From: Prosthecobacter fusiformis
GTDB taxonomy: Bacteria; Verrucomicrobiota; Verrucomicrobiia; Verrucomicrobiales; Verrucomicrobiaceae
Assembly (NCBI RefSeq): GCF_004364345.1
Contig: NZ_SOCA01000002.1
Coordinates: 137,711-201,710, forward strand
DNA: 64,000 bases
Reading direction: 5' to 3'
The translations under genes and the position numbers were made by a program. This document shows, piece after piece, positions 26,200 to 34,069 of this stretch. Numbering within the stretch: position 1 is the first letter of the stretch; every line of letters starts with the position of its first letter. The notes beneath the pieces were generated by a model. It searched no databases. It saw nothing but the letters and a program-made list of their open reading frames with translations, and was not told the DNA's origin.

Positions 26200-26250
26200 G
26201 ACGGATAAACTCTGCTGGCGGGGACAAACTATCGCCGCACCCGGCTAATG

Positions 26251-26562
26251 CTACTTTTTCACCAGCACCTGTCCGTCAGCATAATGGAGAAGGTGCCGCG
26301 CAAGCCCCTTCAAGGTCTGGCGTGAGAGGGCGATCTCGGTGCTGCCAATCTCAAAGCGGTTCTGCGAAGGAACCGTGTGAAGGGAAATCCAGTCGAGCTG
26401 CCACCAGGCATTGCCCGCCTGGCTGCCTTCCCGGCAGCGGATGTAATCGAGGGCCAAAAGTTCACCGGGATGCTCAGAGCTTTCCCTTTCATGCTTTTGG
26501 TTAAGAAAATCGGCGAAGGGTTGCGAGTAATAAAAACCGCAGGGATGGCGGTGAAGCTGCAT
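26251..26562 (-). CDS. Small protein of unknown function downstream of transglutaminase
   Basis: A 103-residue protein starting at ATG 26562 (MQLHRHPCGFYYSQPFADFL). The frame extends further upstream, but there it overlaps the transglutaminase in another frame and is low-complexity, so the short form is chosen. It begins 16 bp after the transglutaminase stop and is probably the third gene of the ATP-grasp/transglutaminase operon. No domain is recognised. It is polar, with several His and Trp (NAWWQLDWISLH) and no signal peptide or membrane helix. It might be an accessory or substrate of the ligation system; this is inference from position. Confidence 0.6.
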   Translation of the reverse strand: MQLHRHPCGFYYSQPFADFLNQKHERESSEHPGELLALDYIRCREGSQAGNAWWQLDWISLHTVPSQNRFEIGSTEIALSRQTLKGLARHLLHYADGQVLVKK

Positions 26563-26578
26563 GGAACAGGACGGCTTG

Positions 26579-27460
26579 CTACTCAAGGTCTGGCAGCACA
26601 TCCACGGCGACCGCGAGATGTTGTTTGCCAGCACCGATGGTGACGCCGCGCAGGGGGCTGACATCGCTGAAATCACGCCCCCAGGCGACGGTGATGTGGC
26701 GCTCGGAAGGCAGTACGTTGTTGGTGGGGTCGGCATCCATCCAGCCGCAGGTCTCACCGCAATAGACGGAGACCCAGGCATGGGAGGCATCGGCACCGAC
26801 GAGTTTCACAACTCCGGGAGGAGGCATGGTTTCGAGGTAACCGCTGACGTAGCGGGCAGGCAGACCGAGGGAGCGGATGCAGGCGATCATGACCTGGGCG
26901 AAGTCCTGGCAGACACCACGCCGCTGCTTCAAAACTTTCTCAACGGGGGTGGCGACATCGGTGGCCTTGGGGTCGAAAATGAAGTCCGTGTTGATGCGGC
27001 GGTTGAGGTCGCTCACAGCTTCAAGGATGGGACGCTTGGGGGGGAAAGAAGGCCGTGCATACTCGGCAAACAGCGGGCCGATAGGAATAAGAGTGGATGC
27101 AAAAGTGAGCTCGCCAGCCGCAGTGGCAGGGTTGAAGACATCACTGCGGCAGGCGTCGCGGATGGATTCCCAGGCGGGAGTTTTGGCTGGATCGAAGGGT
27201 TCAGCACGCTCCACCTCGACCAGGCTGCGGGCGATGACTTCCAATTTCTGGTGAGAGCCTTCAATCTCAAAATAGACATTGGTATTGCCATAGTAGTCTG
27301 AGCGTTCAGACCGCTGCATGGGCGTCGGGCGGATAGTCAGCTCATGCCACGGGCACTCCTGAAAGGGCAGCGCGCGCGGCTCCAGGCGAGCCATGTAATG
27401 ACCGACGGTGACCGCACTTTCATACGTGTAGGTGGTGCGATGAATAATGTTGTAGCGCAT
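26579..27460 (-). CDS. Transglutaminase-like cysteine protease/ligase
   Basis: 293 residues: a bacterial transglutaminase-like N-terminal beta domain (about 1-85, RYNIIHRTTYTYESAVTVG) and a transglutaminase core with Cys184 (RRGVCQDFAQVM), His227 (DASHAWVSVY) and Asp242 (WMDADPTNN). The triad is complete, so it should be an active cysteine peptidase or amide-forming enzyme in the cytoplasm; no signal peptide is seen. It lies 36 bp downstream of the ATP-grasp/alpha-E gene, a recurrent gene set predicted to make or cleave peptide tags or small peptides. Confidence 0.9.
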   Translation of the reverse strand: MRYNIIHRTTYTYESAVTVGHYMARLEPRALPFQECPWHELTIRPTPMQRSERSDYYGNTNVYFEIEGSHQKLEVIARSLVEVERAEPFDPAKTPAWESIRDACRSDVFNPATAAGELTFASTLIPIGPLFAEYARPSFPPKRPILEAVSDLNRRINTDFIFDPKATDVATPVEKVLKQRRGVCQDFAQVMIACIRSLGLPARYVSGYLETMPPPGVVKLVGADASHAWVSVYCGETCGWMDADPTNNVLPSERHITVAWGRDFSDVSPLRGVTIGAGKQHLAVAVDVLPDLE

Positions 27461-27496
27461 GATGGCTCAGAGGTTCCGTGCTTTAAACTGATCCAT

Positions 27497-30034
27497 TCAT
27501 TCGGTCCGCCGGATGGCGTGGCTGAAGTAGTGCTCCGTGATGATGTCGGAAAGTTTTTCGAGGCCTTCAGTGAGGGTGTCACAGATGGCAGAGACTGAAT
27601 GGACGAGCTGGTCTGGAGTGCGGGCTAGCGCGGGGATATTCAGGGAATGAAGGTCGGAGAGCAGGACATCGGTCTGCTGCTTTTCCGGCATGAGGGATTC
27701 AAGAGTGGGATCGGTCGGTAGCTCGGCCGCCTGGCGTTTTAAAACCAGGAGTTGGTGAGCTACGGAACGGGGATTGATGTCATTGAGCAGCAGCAGGTCC
27801 ATCACCGGGGCCAGGACAGGAAGGGCAAAGTGGAGGCGGCGATAGGTCATGGTGCTATCGCAAATTTCCAGCAGAGGGCTAAGGAGGCTGTCATCCTGGG
27901 CCTTCTGCTCCATGGTTCCTTTGATGAGGGTAAGGATGATGGTGGCGCGCTCGAGACGACGGCCTATTTCGAGGAAACGCCAGCCGTGGCCGCGGGTCAT
28001 GTTTTCCTGCTGCATGCCGCTGAGGGCGGCGAGGTCCAGGATGAGGGTATCGAGGGAGCTTTGGGCTGCGGAGAGGCTGAATGGACCCGCTGGCAGGCGG
28101 GCATCCCGGTCAATGCGGTTGAAAAGACGCCACATGTCATCCGAGAGACGATCTCGTGCGGCGGAGGCGTTGTAACGAAGGCGGCTGAGCAGGCCGGGCA
28201 CGCTGCCTTCACGCTTGGGATCTTGGACCAGGGCCTGGAGGTGATCGCGGAGCACCGTCGCATCCTTGGGCAGAAGACCAATTTCAACCATGAGGGCGAC
28301 GCAGCTCTGAGCCTCGCGACTTTGAACAAGGCCACGCTCACTGGCGAGGCGCTGCATGATGACACGGGTCATCCGGACGGTGAGCTCAAGGCGCTCCGCA
28401 TAACGGCCTAACCAAAAGAGGTGGTCTGCCGCACGGCTGGGCACGCCGCTGGGCGGACGGGCAGGGCGGATGACGAGGGGCTGCTGGTCCAGGTGGCCAA
28501 AGGCGGTGTCCTCCGTGCCGTCGCCGAGCACCCAGGTATCCTTGCTGATGCCGCCGCTGCGCATTGTGACGAGCCAGCGCTCTGGCTCCGGGCTGACACG
28601 GGCGAGGCCACCAGGCATGGTCGCGAAACGTTCTCCTTGGGAGATGGCAAAGGCACGCCAGACGAGGGAGCGTGGTTCCATCTTAGTGCCTGTCCAGGTG
28701 GGTGTGGTGGAGAGGCTGAGGACTTCCTGGGCGACCCATTCGTGGGGAGCGGCGCGGATGGTATCCAGCAAACGGGCTTTCTGCTCCTTTTCCAGATCGC
28801 GGATGAAAACGGGATCACGCGAGCCGCGGACGAAGGCAGGTTTGACCACCCAGCGGTCAGGGTCGGACATGACCATAGCGAGCTCGCGCCGCTGGCCGCA
28901 CCACCAGGTGGGAACGCAGGGAAGTTTGAGCTCCTCACCCAACAGATGACGGCACAGGCCGGGCATGAAAGGGTGCAGGGCAGGGGTTTCGATCACGCCC
29001 GTGCCCAGGCCATTGGCGAGGGCGATGTTTCCGCTGCGCCAGGCCTCCATGAGGCCGGGGGTACCGAGCAGGGAGCCGGAATTCAGTTCCAGAGGGTCGC
29101 AAAAAACATCGTCTACATGGCGCACCATGACCTCCACACGGCGGAGTCCTTCTAAAGTCTTCAGGTGGGCGTGGCGGTCACGGACGGTGAGGTCAGCACC
29201 TTCGACGAGGGGGAAACCGAGATAACGGGCCTGGAAGGCGTGCTCAAAGTAGGTCTCATTGTAGGGACCGGGGGTGAGCATGAGGATGCCTGCATCCCCA
29301 TGACGATGCTTCGGGGCTAGGGAGCGCAGCATCTCACGCTTCAGCTCAAAGTAATTGGCCAGGCGGCGCACGCGGGAGGCATTGAACTCCTCCGCATAAA
29401 CGTTGGACATGACGATGCGGTTTTCCAGGGTGTAGCCGTGGCCGCTGGGGGCCTGGGCACGGTCCGCGAGGACGCGCCAGGAGCCACCTGCATCCCTGAC
29501 GAGGTCACAACCCAGGGAGAAGATGAAACGGCCGCCGGGGGGATTGACGCCGACAACGGGACGCAGGAAGCCAGGGTTCGCCTGGACGATGCCAGGGGGG
29601 AGCAGGCCGTCCCGGAGGAGATGCTGGGGACCGTAGAGGTCCAGAAGGATGGCATTTAAAAGGCGGCCACGCTGGTCCAGACCTTCCTGAACACGCCGCC
29701 AGTCCTGCTCGGCAACGATGAAGGGGAGGAGGTCCAGCATCCAGGGACGGCTGGCACCCTGGACGTCATCATAAATATTATAGGTGGCACCATGGTCCAC
29801 CAGGAGGCGCTGGATGGTATCCGCGCGTTGTTTGAAGTCGGCATCCGTGCATTGGGCCAGGAAACTGCCGAAGGTCTTCCAATGGGCACGCAGCTCTCCA
29901 CTGGGCATGACCATTTCGTCAAAGACGCCCGGTACCGGCCGATAATTCAGCAGGCAGGCCTCCAGGGCAGGCGCGCGCGCAGTCGCACCGGATGGCGACG
30001 GAGGTTCAATTGAGACAGACGATGGGTTGGGCAT
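27497..30034 (-). CDS. Circularly permuted ATP-grasp fused to alpha-E domain
   Basis: An 845-residue fusion. The first part (about 30-500) is the circularly permuted ATP-grasp family (DUF404/DUF407-type), with YNIYDDVQGASRPWMLDLLP, LTPGPYNETYFEHAFQAR, VVKPAFVRGSRDPVF and an MEPRSLVWRAF strand. The second part (about 525-840) is the helical alpha-E domain (DUF403), starting at RAADHLFWLGRYAERLELTVR. In many bacteria these are separate adjacent genes; here they are one polypeptide. ATP-grasp enzymes join a carboxylate to an amine, so with the downstream transglutaminase a peptide-ligation or tagging system is predicted for the family. The substrate is unknown. The region upstream is the 585-bp TGGGGA-rich intergenic stretch. 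Confidence 0.9.
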   Translation of the reverse strand: MPNPSSVSIEPPSPSGATARAPALEACLLNYRPVPGVFDEMVMPSGELRAHWKTFGSFLAQCTDADFKQRADTIQRLLVDHGATYNIYDDVQGASRPWMLDLLPFIVAEQDWRRVQEGLDQRGRLLNAILLDLYGPQHLLRDGLLPPGIVQANPGFLRPVVGVNPPGGRFIFSLGCDLVRDAGGSWRVLADRAQAPSGHGYTLENRIVMSNVYAEEFNASRVRRLANYFELKREMLRSLAPKHRHGDAGILMLTPGPYNETYFEHAFQARYLGFPLVEGADLTVRDRHAHLKTLEGLRRVEVMVRHVDDVFCDPLELNSGSLLGTPGLMEAWRSGNIALANGLGTGVIETPALHPFMPGLCRHLLGEELKLPCVPTWWCGQRRELAMVMSDPDRWVVKPAFVRGSRDPVFIRDLEKEQKARLLDTIRAAPHEWVAQEVLSLSTTPTWTGTKMEPRSLVWRAFAISQGERFATMPGGLARVSPEPERWLVTMRSGGISKDTWVLGDGTEDTAFGHLDQQPLVIRPARPPSGVPSRAADHLFWLGRYAERLELTVRMTRVIMQRLASERGLVQSREAQSCVALMVEIGLLPKDATVLRDHLQALVQDPKREGSVPGLLSRLRYNASAARDRLSDDMWRLFNRIDRDARLPAGPFSLSAAQSSLDTLILDLAALSGMQQENMTRGHGWRFLEIGRRLERATIILTLIKGTMEQKAQDDSLLSPLLEICDSTMTYRRLHFALPVLAPVMDLLLLNDINPRSVAHQLLVLKRQAAELPTDPTLESLMPEKQQTDVLLSDLHSLNIPALARTPDQLVHSVSAICDTLTEGLEKLSDIITEHYFSHAIRRTE

Positions 30035-30207
30035 TAGGCGGGTTGTTCCTTCATCGCCACATCGGCGGGTTCAAGCAAGCAAACAGATTCAGTGCCAAGG
30101 CAGGCAAAAGGATTTCAAGAATTCACATTCTATACGCCCGGAAGGTGGGCGCTGACAGGGTGTATAATGGGTAATTATATTTAGGTAATTGAATCAGATG
30201 GCCAGCA

Positions 30208-30345
30208 TGGGGAGAGATTTTATTTTTTCCCCATTTGGGGATTTGATAGCTTAAATCCTTGGTTATCAATAGATTGTGATGGGGATTTCATGGGGATTAT
30301 TTTCCCCATGGGGGATCTTGGGGAATGGCTGGCAGCGGCTGGGGA
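30208..30345. repeat. Cluster of TGGGGA/TCCCCA motifs with two hairpins
   Basis: TGGGGA occurs on the plus strand at 30208, 30236, 30280, 30291, 30319 and 30340. Its complement TCCCCA lies at 30228 and 30303, and a near copy TGGGGGA at 30309. Two pairs form dyads: TCCCCA-TT-TGGGGA (30228-30241), and CATGGGGA-N6-TCCCCATG (30289-30310, an 8-bp perfect stem). Eight exact copies in 138 bp is far above chance for a hexamer. It may be a multi-site operator, but no binding protein is known. Confidence 0.6.
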
Positions 30346-30580
30346 TAGCGACGAGAGACTGGCCATAGTCATGAGATGAGTATCCAGCGTGGAGGTGGTG
30401 GGTGCAAGCGGGTGCCAGGGCCAGTTGGGCCAAGTGGAATTTTTTGTTTTGTCATTGGAGTGGGCCATGAGCACAGCGTTTCAGGGGGGAATGCGTGCCT
30501 TTGTGTCTGTTTTGTCACCGTAATCGTCTTTGGTTTTTGGGACGGGAGGACATTGTCGGGACTGCGAGAATGCACCCGGA

Positions 30581-30607
30581 AGGCTCTTTGAGCCTGAGTG
30601 TTTTTCC
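30581..30607 (+). terminator. Hairpin plus T-run in leader of TonB operon
   Basis: AGGCTC-TTT-GAGCCT forms a perfect 6-bp stem at 30581-30595. A TTTTT tract begins five bases later (30601). It ends about 15 bp before the DUF3450 start codon. It may act as an attenuator or as a terminator of upstream transcription; the stem is short, so this is tentative. Confidence 0.4.
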
Positions 30608-30619
30608 TTCATCTCATCC

Positions 30620-31414
30620 ATGAATATTTTTGTCTTTAGATACCTGCCCTGGCTGGGCATTATGATTGTGACGGGGCTGCTTTCCGCTGCGGAAGTGCCA
30701 GCGGCCAAAGATGCTGCCGAGTCCATGAACCATGCGCGCGCCCTGCTGCAAAAATGGGCGGAAACGGAGAGGCTGACCGCTGCTGAACGCCACGAGTGGG
30801 AGCAGGGCAAGGCGCTGCTGGAGGGGCGAATCACCCTTGTGAAGCAGTCCATCAGCGAGATGAAGAAAAAAATCGCCGAGGCGGAAGCCAAGCTGGCCGA
30901 TGCAAAGAAGCGTACAGAAGAGGCTGAGGTAGAAAAGGCACAGGCAAAAGAAGCCAGTGATGCACTGCTGACTGCGGCCACTGAATTAGAGACAGGTGTG
31001 CGTGGCCTGATCCTCAGAGTGCCCGCAAACGTGAAGGAAAAGGTGAAGGTGCTGGCGGACCGCATTCCCAAAGAAGGAGCGGAGGTGAAGAACATCACGG
31101 CTGCGGAGCGGTATCAAAATGTCCTGGGTATCCTCAACGAACTGAACAAGTCCAATCTGGAGATTGCCTCTCTGCCAGAGATTCATGATGTGGGGAATGG
31201 TAAAAAAGCGGAGGTGAAGACACTTTATGTCGGATTGGGGCAGGCCTATTTTGTCAATGCGGCGGGTGATATCGGTGGTGTGGGAACACCGGGGGCACAG
31301 GATTGGGAATGGACGACAGATCCAAGCATCGCAAAGCGGGTGATCGAGGTCGTCGAAGTCATGAAAAAAACGGTGAGCCCGAAGCTGGTCGAGCTGCCTG
31401 CCTCCATTGATTGA
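30620..31414 (+). CDS. DUF3450-family periplasmic coiled-coil protein of TonB cluster
   Basis: 264 residues. A signal peptide (about 1-22, FRYLPWLGIMIVTGLLSAA) precedes a long charged coiled coil (about 40-130, rich in Lys/Glu/Ala). A C-terminal globular part includes KTLYVGLGQAYFVNAAGD and WEWTTDPSIAKRV, which are typical of DUF3450. In Gammaproteobacteria such proteins are encoded at the head of TonB2-type clusters with ExbB/ExbD/TonB and a TPR protein, as here. The ATG at 30620 directly precedes the signal peptide; the frame is open upstream to 30530 but that part is not signal-like. It is the first gene of a five-gene operon, with 14-29 bp to the next start. Confidence 0.8.
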   Translation: MNIFVFRYLPWLGIMIVTGLLSAAEVPAAKDAAESMNHARALLQKWAETERLTAAERHEWEQGKALLEGRITLVKQSISEMKKKIAEAEAKLADAKKRTEEAEVEKAQAKEASDALLTAATELETGVRGLILRVPANVKEKVKVLADRIPKEGAEVKNITAAERYQNVLGILNELNKSNLEIASLPEIHDVGNGKKAEVKTLYVGLGQAYFVNAAGDIGGVGTPGAQDWEWTTDPSIAKRVIEVVEVMKKTVSPKLVELPASID

Positions 31415-31443
31415 AACCCAGCTAGCCGATGCACTTTTTTAAT

Positions 31444-32952
31444 ATGAAACGTTTTGTTATTCTTTTGGCTCCCTGGCTCGCCTTTGCTCCGGCAGGTGCA
31501 CAGGAAACTTCGCCGTCTGTCTTTAACTCGGCTTCTGCCTCTGCGCAGAAGGATTATGATCAGAGCCTGGCCAACCTGACACGGGTGAGGGCTGAAATCG
31601 ACAAGGATAAAGAGCCCATGAACCGTGAGCTGGCAGAAGCTGAGGCTGAACTGGCTGCATTGCAGGAGAGATACGGCCCGCTGACATCCGAACTGGACCA
31701 GGCGGAGCTGAATGTGGTGAACCTGAAAAACCAGGTGAAATTGGCCACCGATGAAAGCAACTACCTGACGAACATCATGGATGAATTCACCAAGGGCTAT
31801 GAGTCCAAGGTGCATGTGAGCGAGCTACAACGTCTGGGTGAGGTGCTGAACAAAGCCAAGGCGGCGAGCGATGATGAAAAGGGGACATTGAAAGACCGCT
31901 TCATGGCACAGGTGGGGCTGATCCGCTCAGCCATCGTGCGCCTGTCCGAAGTCATCGGCGGCACTCGCTTTGAGGGCCAGGCGGTGGACAGCCAGGGTTT
32001 CGTGATGGATGGCAAATTTGCACTGATCGGCCCCATGGCCTTTTTCTCATCCACTGACGGGAAGGGATCTGGAATCGCGATGCCCCAGGTGGGATCGCCT
32101 ATGCCGATCATCCGCAGCATCACGCCGGAAATCAATGCTTCCATTGCATCTCTGGTAGAGACTGGCAAAGGACTGCTGCCGCTGGATGCAACGCTGGGCG
32201 GTGCGATCAAGGACTTTGTGACGAAGCATACTTTGTTAGACACTTACAAACATGGTGGGCCGATCATGCATCCGCTTTTACTCGTGAGCGTTTTGGTTTT
32301 CGGCACGGCGCTTGAGCGTATCTTTTTCATTCTGCGTGAGAAGAAGCGCCGCAAGCCCCGTGATGTGCATGAACTGCTGGAAGCTGTGGAAGCAGGAGAC
32401 TTCGACAAGGCCATCGGTCTGGGCCGGAAATCCCAGGACTATGTGGCGCGTGCTCTCTCCCATGCGCTGGAGCATGTGGAAACAAACATCAGCGATGCGC
32501 TGGGCCTGGCTGCCTCCATGGAGATCAAGCGCTTCAAGCGGGGTTTCTTCGTGCTGGATACGGGGATGACCATCGCCCCGCTTTTGGGACTCTTGGGCAC
32601 AGTGACGGGGATGATGGCTTCCTTTGCGGCCATCGGAGCTGACATGGGCGCGCCTTCTGCCATTACGGGAGGGATTGCGGAGGCGTTGATTGCTACGGCC
32701 TTTGGTCTGGTCATCGCGATGACGGGCCTGGTTCCCTTCAACTACCTCAACAACATGGTGGAGGATGCCGAGCATGAGCTGGAAGTGGCTGCTTCGAAGC
32801 TGGAACTGATCATCGAGAAGAACAAGAAGCATGAGGAGGAACTGCGCCACCGCCACAAGCAGATGCTGGCGAGCTCTGAAGGTGGCCTGCAGCAGATCTC
32901 TGGCCCGGCTAAGTCTGGCAAAATCATCGGTCAGGATCCCTTACCTGCGTAA
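31444..32952 (+). CDS. Long MotA/TolQ/ExbB proton-channel protein (TtpC-like)
   Basis: About 502 residues: a signal peptide (MKRFVILLAPWLAFAPAGAQ), a periplasmic coiled coil (about 30-130), a globular periplasmic part, then the ExbB/TolQ channel. Membrane segments lie near 275-297 (MHPLLLVSVLVFGTALE), 375-400 (TGMTIAPLLGLLGTVTGMM) and 414-433. The cytoplasmic tail is charged. The architecture matches TtpC, the long ExbB-type protein of TonB2 systems. It should use the proton gradient to drive TonB with ExbD. No separate short ExbB is present, so this protein probably provides the channel itself. Start ATG 31444 is preferred, but 31429 is in frame. The ExbD start follows the stop after 3 bp. 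Confidence 0.85.
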   Translation: MKRFVILLAPWLAFAPAGAQETSPSVFNSASASAQKDYDQSLANLTRVRAEIDKDKEPMNRELAEAEAELAALQERYGPLTSELDQAELNVVNLKNQVKLATDESNYLTNIMDEFTKGYESKVHVSELQRLGEVLNKAKAASDDEKGTLKDRFMAQVGLIRSAIVRLSEVIGGTRFEGQAVDSQGFVMDGKFALIGPMAFFSSTDGKGSGIAMPQVGSPMPIIRSITPEINASIASLVETGKGLLPLDATLGGAIKDFVTKHTLLDTYKHGGPIMHPLLLVSVLVFGTALERIFFILREKKRRKPRDVHELLEAVEAGDFDKAIGLGRKSQDYVARALSHALEHVETNISDALGLAASMEIKRFKRGFFVLDTGMTIAPLLGLLGTVTGMMASFAAIGADMGAPSAITGGIAEALIATAFGLVIAMTGLVPFNYLNNMVEDAEHELEVAASKLELIIEKNKKHEEELRHRHKQMLASSEGGLQQISGPAKSGKIIGQDPLPA

Positions 32953-32955
32953 TTC

Positions 32956-33363
32956 ATGAAATTTAAAAAGCGTCCTAAAAAACACGCGAAGATCGAAGTC
33001 GTGCCCCTGATTGACGTGGTCTTCTTCCTCCTGGCCACATTCGTTATGGTCTCCCTGTCCATGACAAAGAATGAAGGCATCACCGTGAACAACCCGGCGG
33101 CCTCCACGGCGAGTCCGAAGGACAATAAAGAGGAGACGTTGACGCTGAGCCTGGCCCAGACGGGCGAAATCTTCTTTAACAAAGAAAAGATCAATGTGGC
33201 CCAGTTGCCTTTGCGCCTGCAAAATTTCAAATCCGCCAACAAAGAAGGTCAGGTGGTGGTGAATGGTGATGGCGAAGTGCCCTACAAATTTATTGTGACG
33301 GTGCTGGATGAAGCCCGGAAGGCGGGGTTCACCAAGATCGCCCACTCAGTGGAGCGTAAGTAA
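32956..33363 (+). CDS. exbD: ExbD/TolR-family biopolymer transport protein
   Basis: 135 residues with one N-terminal transmembrane helix (about 15-38) after a basic cytoplasmic tail. IEVVPLIDVVFFLLATFVM contains the conserved aspartate (LIDVVF) needed for proton use in ExbD/TolR. A small periplasmic domain follows. It works with the long ExbB-like channel encoded 3 bp upstream and with TonB downstream. Length is typical for the family. Confidence 0.95.
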   Translation: MKFKKRPKKHAKIEVVPLIDVVFFLLATFVMVSLSMTKNEGITVNNPAASTASPKDNKEETLTLSLAQTGEIFFNKEKINVAQLPLRLQNFKSANKEGQVVVNGDGEVPYKFIVTVLDEARKAGFTKIAHSVERK

Positions 33364-33391
33364 GTGCGGGCACGGATCTGTTTACCACGAC

Positions 33392-34069
33392 ATGAAACAA
33401 GCGCTTTTCGGCCTCCTTGCTGCCCTGGGACTTCATGCGGTCGTGTTTTTGTTTGGCGGCTTTTTGATTCCGAAGGGAGATGGGGAAGGGAAGAAAAAGG
33501 AGGTCCTGGTGGAGGTGGATGTGAGCAAGGAGGAGGACAAGAAAGAGGAAGAAGAACCGAAGGAGAAGATGGATGAGCCTGCGGCTGACATTGAGCAGGA
33601 AATGCCTGATTTTCGTGAACTGTCCTCGCCCGCCGCATCTCCGGGGCCGGCGCTGGCGGCGGTGAGCTTGAGTGATCTTGGCTCCGCCTTGTCTGGTGTG
33701 GGTGGGGAAGGCGGCTTCGGACCCTCCGTGGGATTTGGCAGCGGGGTCATTGGCGGCAGCGGCTCCGGGGGCATGGGCGGCATGGCGGACATGCTTTCCA
33801 GCGGACAACTGGATAACAAGCCGGAGCCCATCAGCCGTGTCTCGCCGAAACTGAATGCTGAGCAGCGCGCGCGCGCCAAAGGGGTGGTGAAGCTGCTATT
33901 GATTGTGGGGCCTGATGGCAGTGTTTCCAAAGCGGAGGTGACGGAAACTCCGGACCCGTCCGTCAATGCTCCGTGCGTGGAGGCGGCCCGCCAGTGGCGG
34001 TTCAAGCCTGGAATGCGCGGGGGAAAACCTGTGTCCTTTAAACTGAAACTTCCTTTCCGATTCGAATGA
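33392..34069 (+). CDS. tonB: TonB-family protein with Gly-rich linker
   Basis: 225 residues: an N-terminal membrane anchor (about 5-26), an acidic/basic stretch (about 31-62, many Lys and Glu), a Gly-rich linker (about 102-131, GGSGSGGMGG), and a C-terminal TonB domain with VVKLLLIVGPDGSVSKAEV and the signature RQWRFKPGMRGGKPV. The usual Pro-rich spacer is replaced by charged and glycine-rich sequence, which would be more flexible. ATG 33392 is chosen because it precedes the anchor. It transmits proton-motive energy from the ExbBD complex to outer-membrane receptors; no TonB-dependent receptor is encoded in the window. Its stop overlaps the next start (ATGA). Confidence 0.9.
   Translation: MKQALFGLLAALGLHAVVFLFGGFLIPKGDGEGKKKEVLVEVDVSKEEDKKEEEEPKEKMDEPAADIEQEMPDFRELSSPAASPGPALAAVSLSDLGSALSGVGGEGGFGPSVGFGSGVIGGSGSGGMGGMADMLSSGQLDNKPEPISRVSPKLNAEQRARAKGVVKLLLIVGPDGSVSKAEVTETPDPSVNAPCVEAARQWRFKPGMRGGKPVSFKLKLPFRFE

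Larger units (their letters stand above)
30035..30619. other. 585-bp gene-free divergent region
   Basis: This region separates the ATP-grasp operon from the TonB operon. It holds an AT-rich block around 30160-30240 with a perfect TATAAT at 30163-30168 (no good -35 partner), the TGGGGA motif cluster at 30208-30345, and a hairpin plus T-run just ahead of the DUF3450 start. Short frames inside it (for example 30220-30474 and 30376-30591) look non-coding. Promoters for both operons must lie here. Confidence 0.6.

Noticed and set aside
26563-26796. N-terminal extension of the 103-residue gene
   Set aside because: It lies within the transglutaminase gene in another frame and is Pro/Ser-rich, typical of a shadow frame.
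30220-30591. Two short frames (84 and 71 residues) in the divergent region
   Set aside because: No domain, no ribosome-site support, and composition unlike neighbouring genes.
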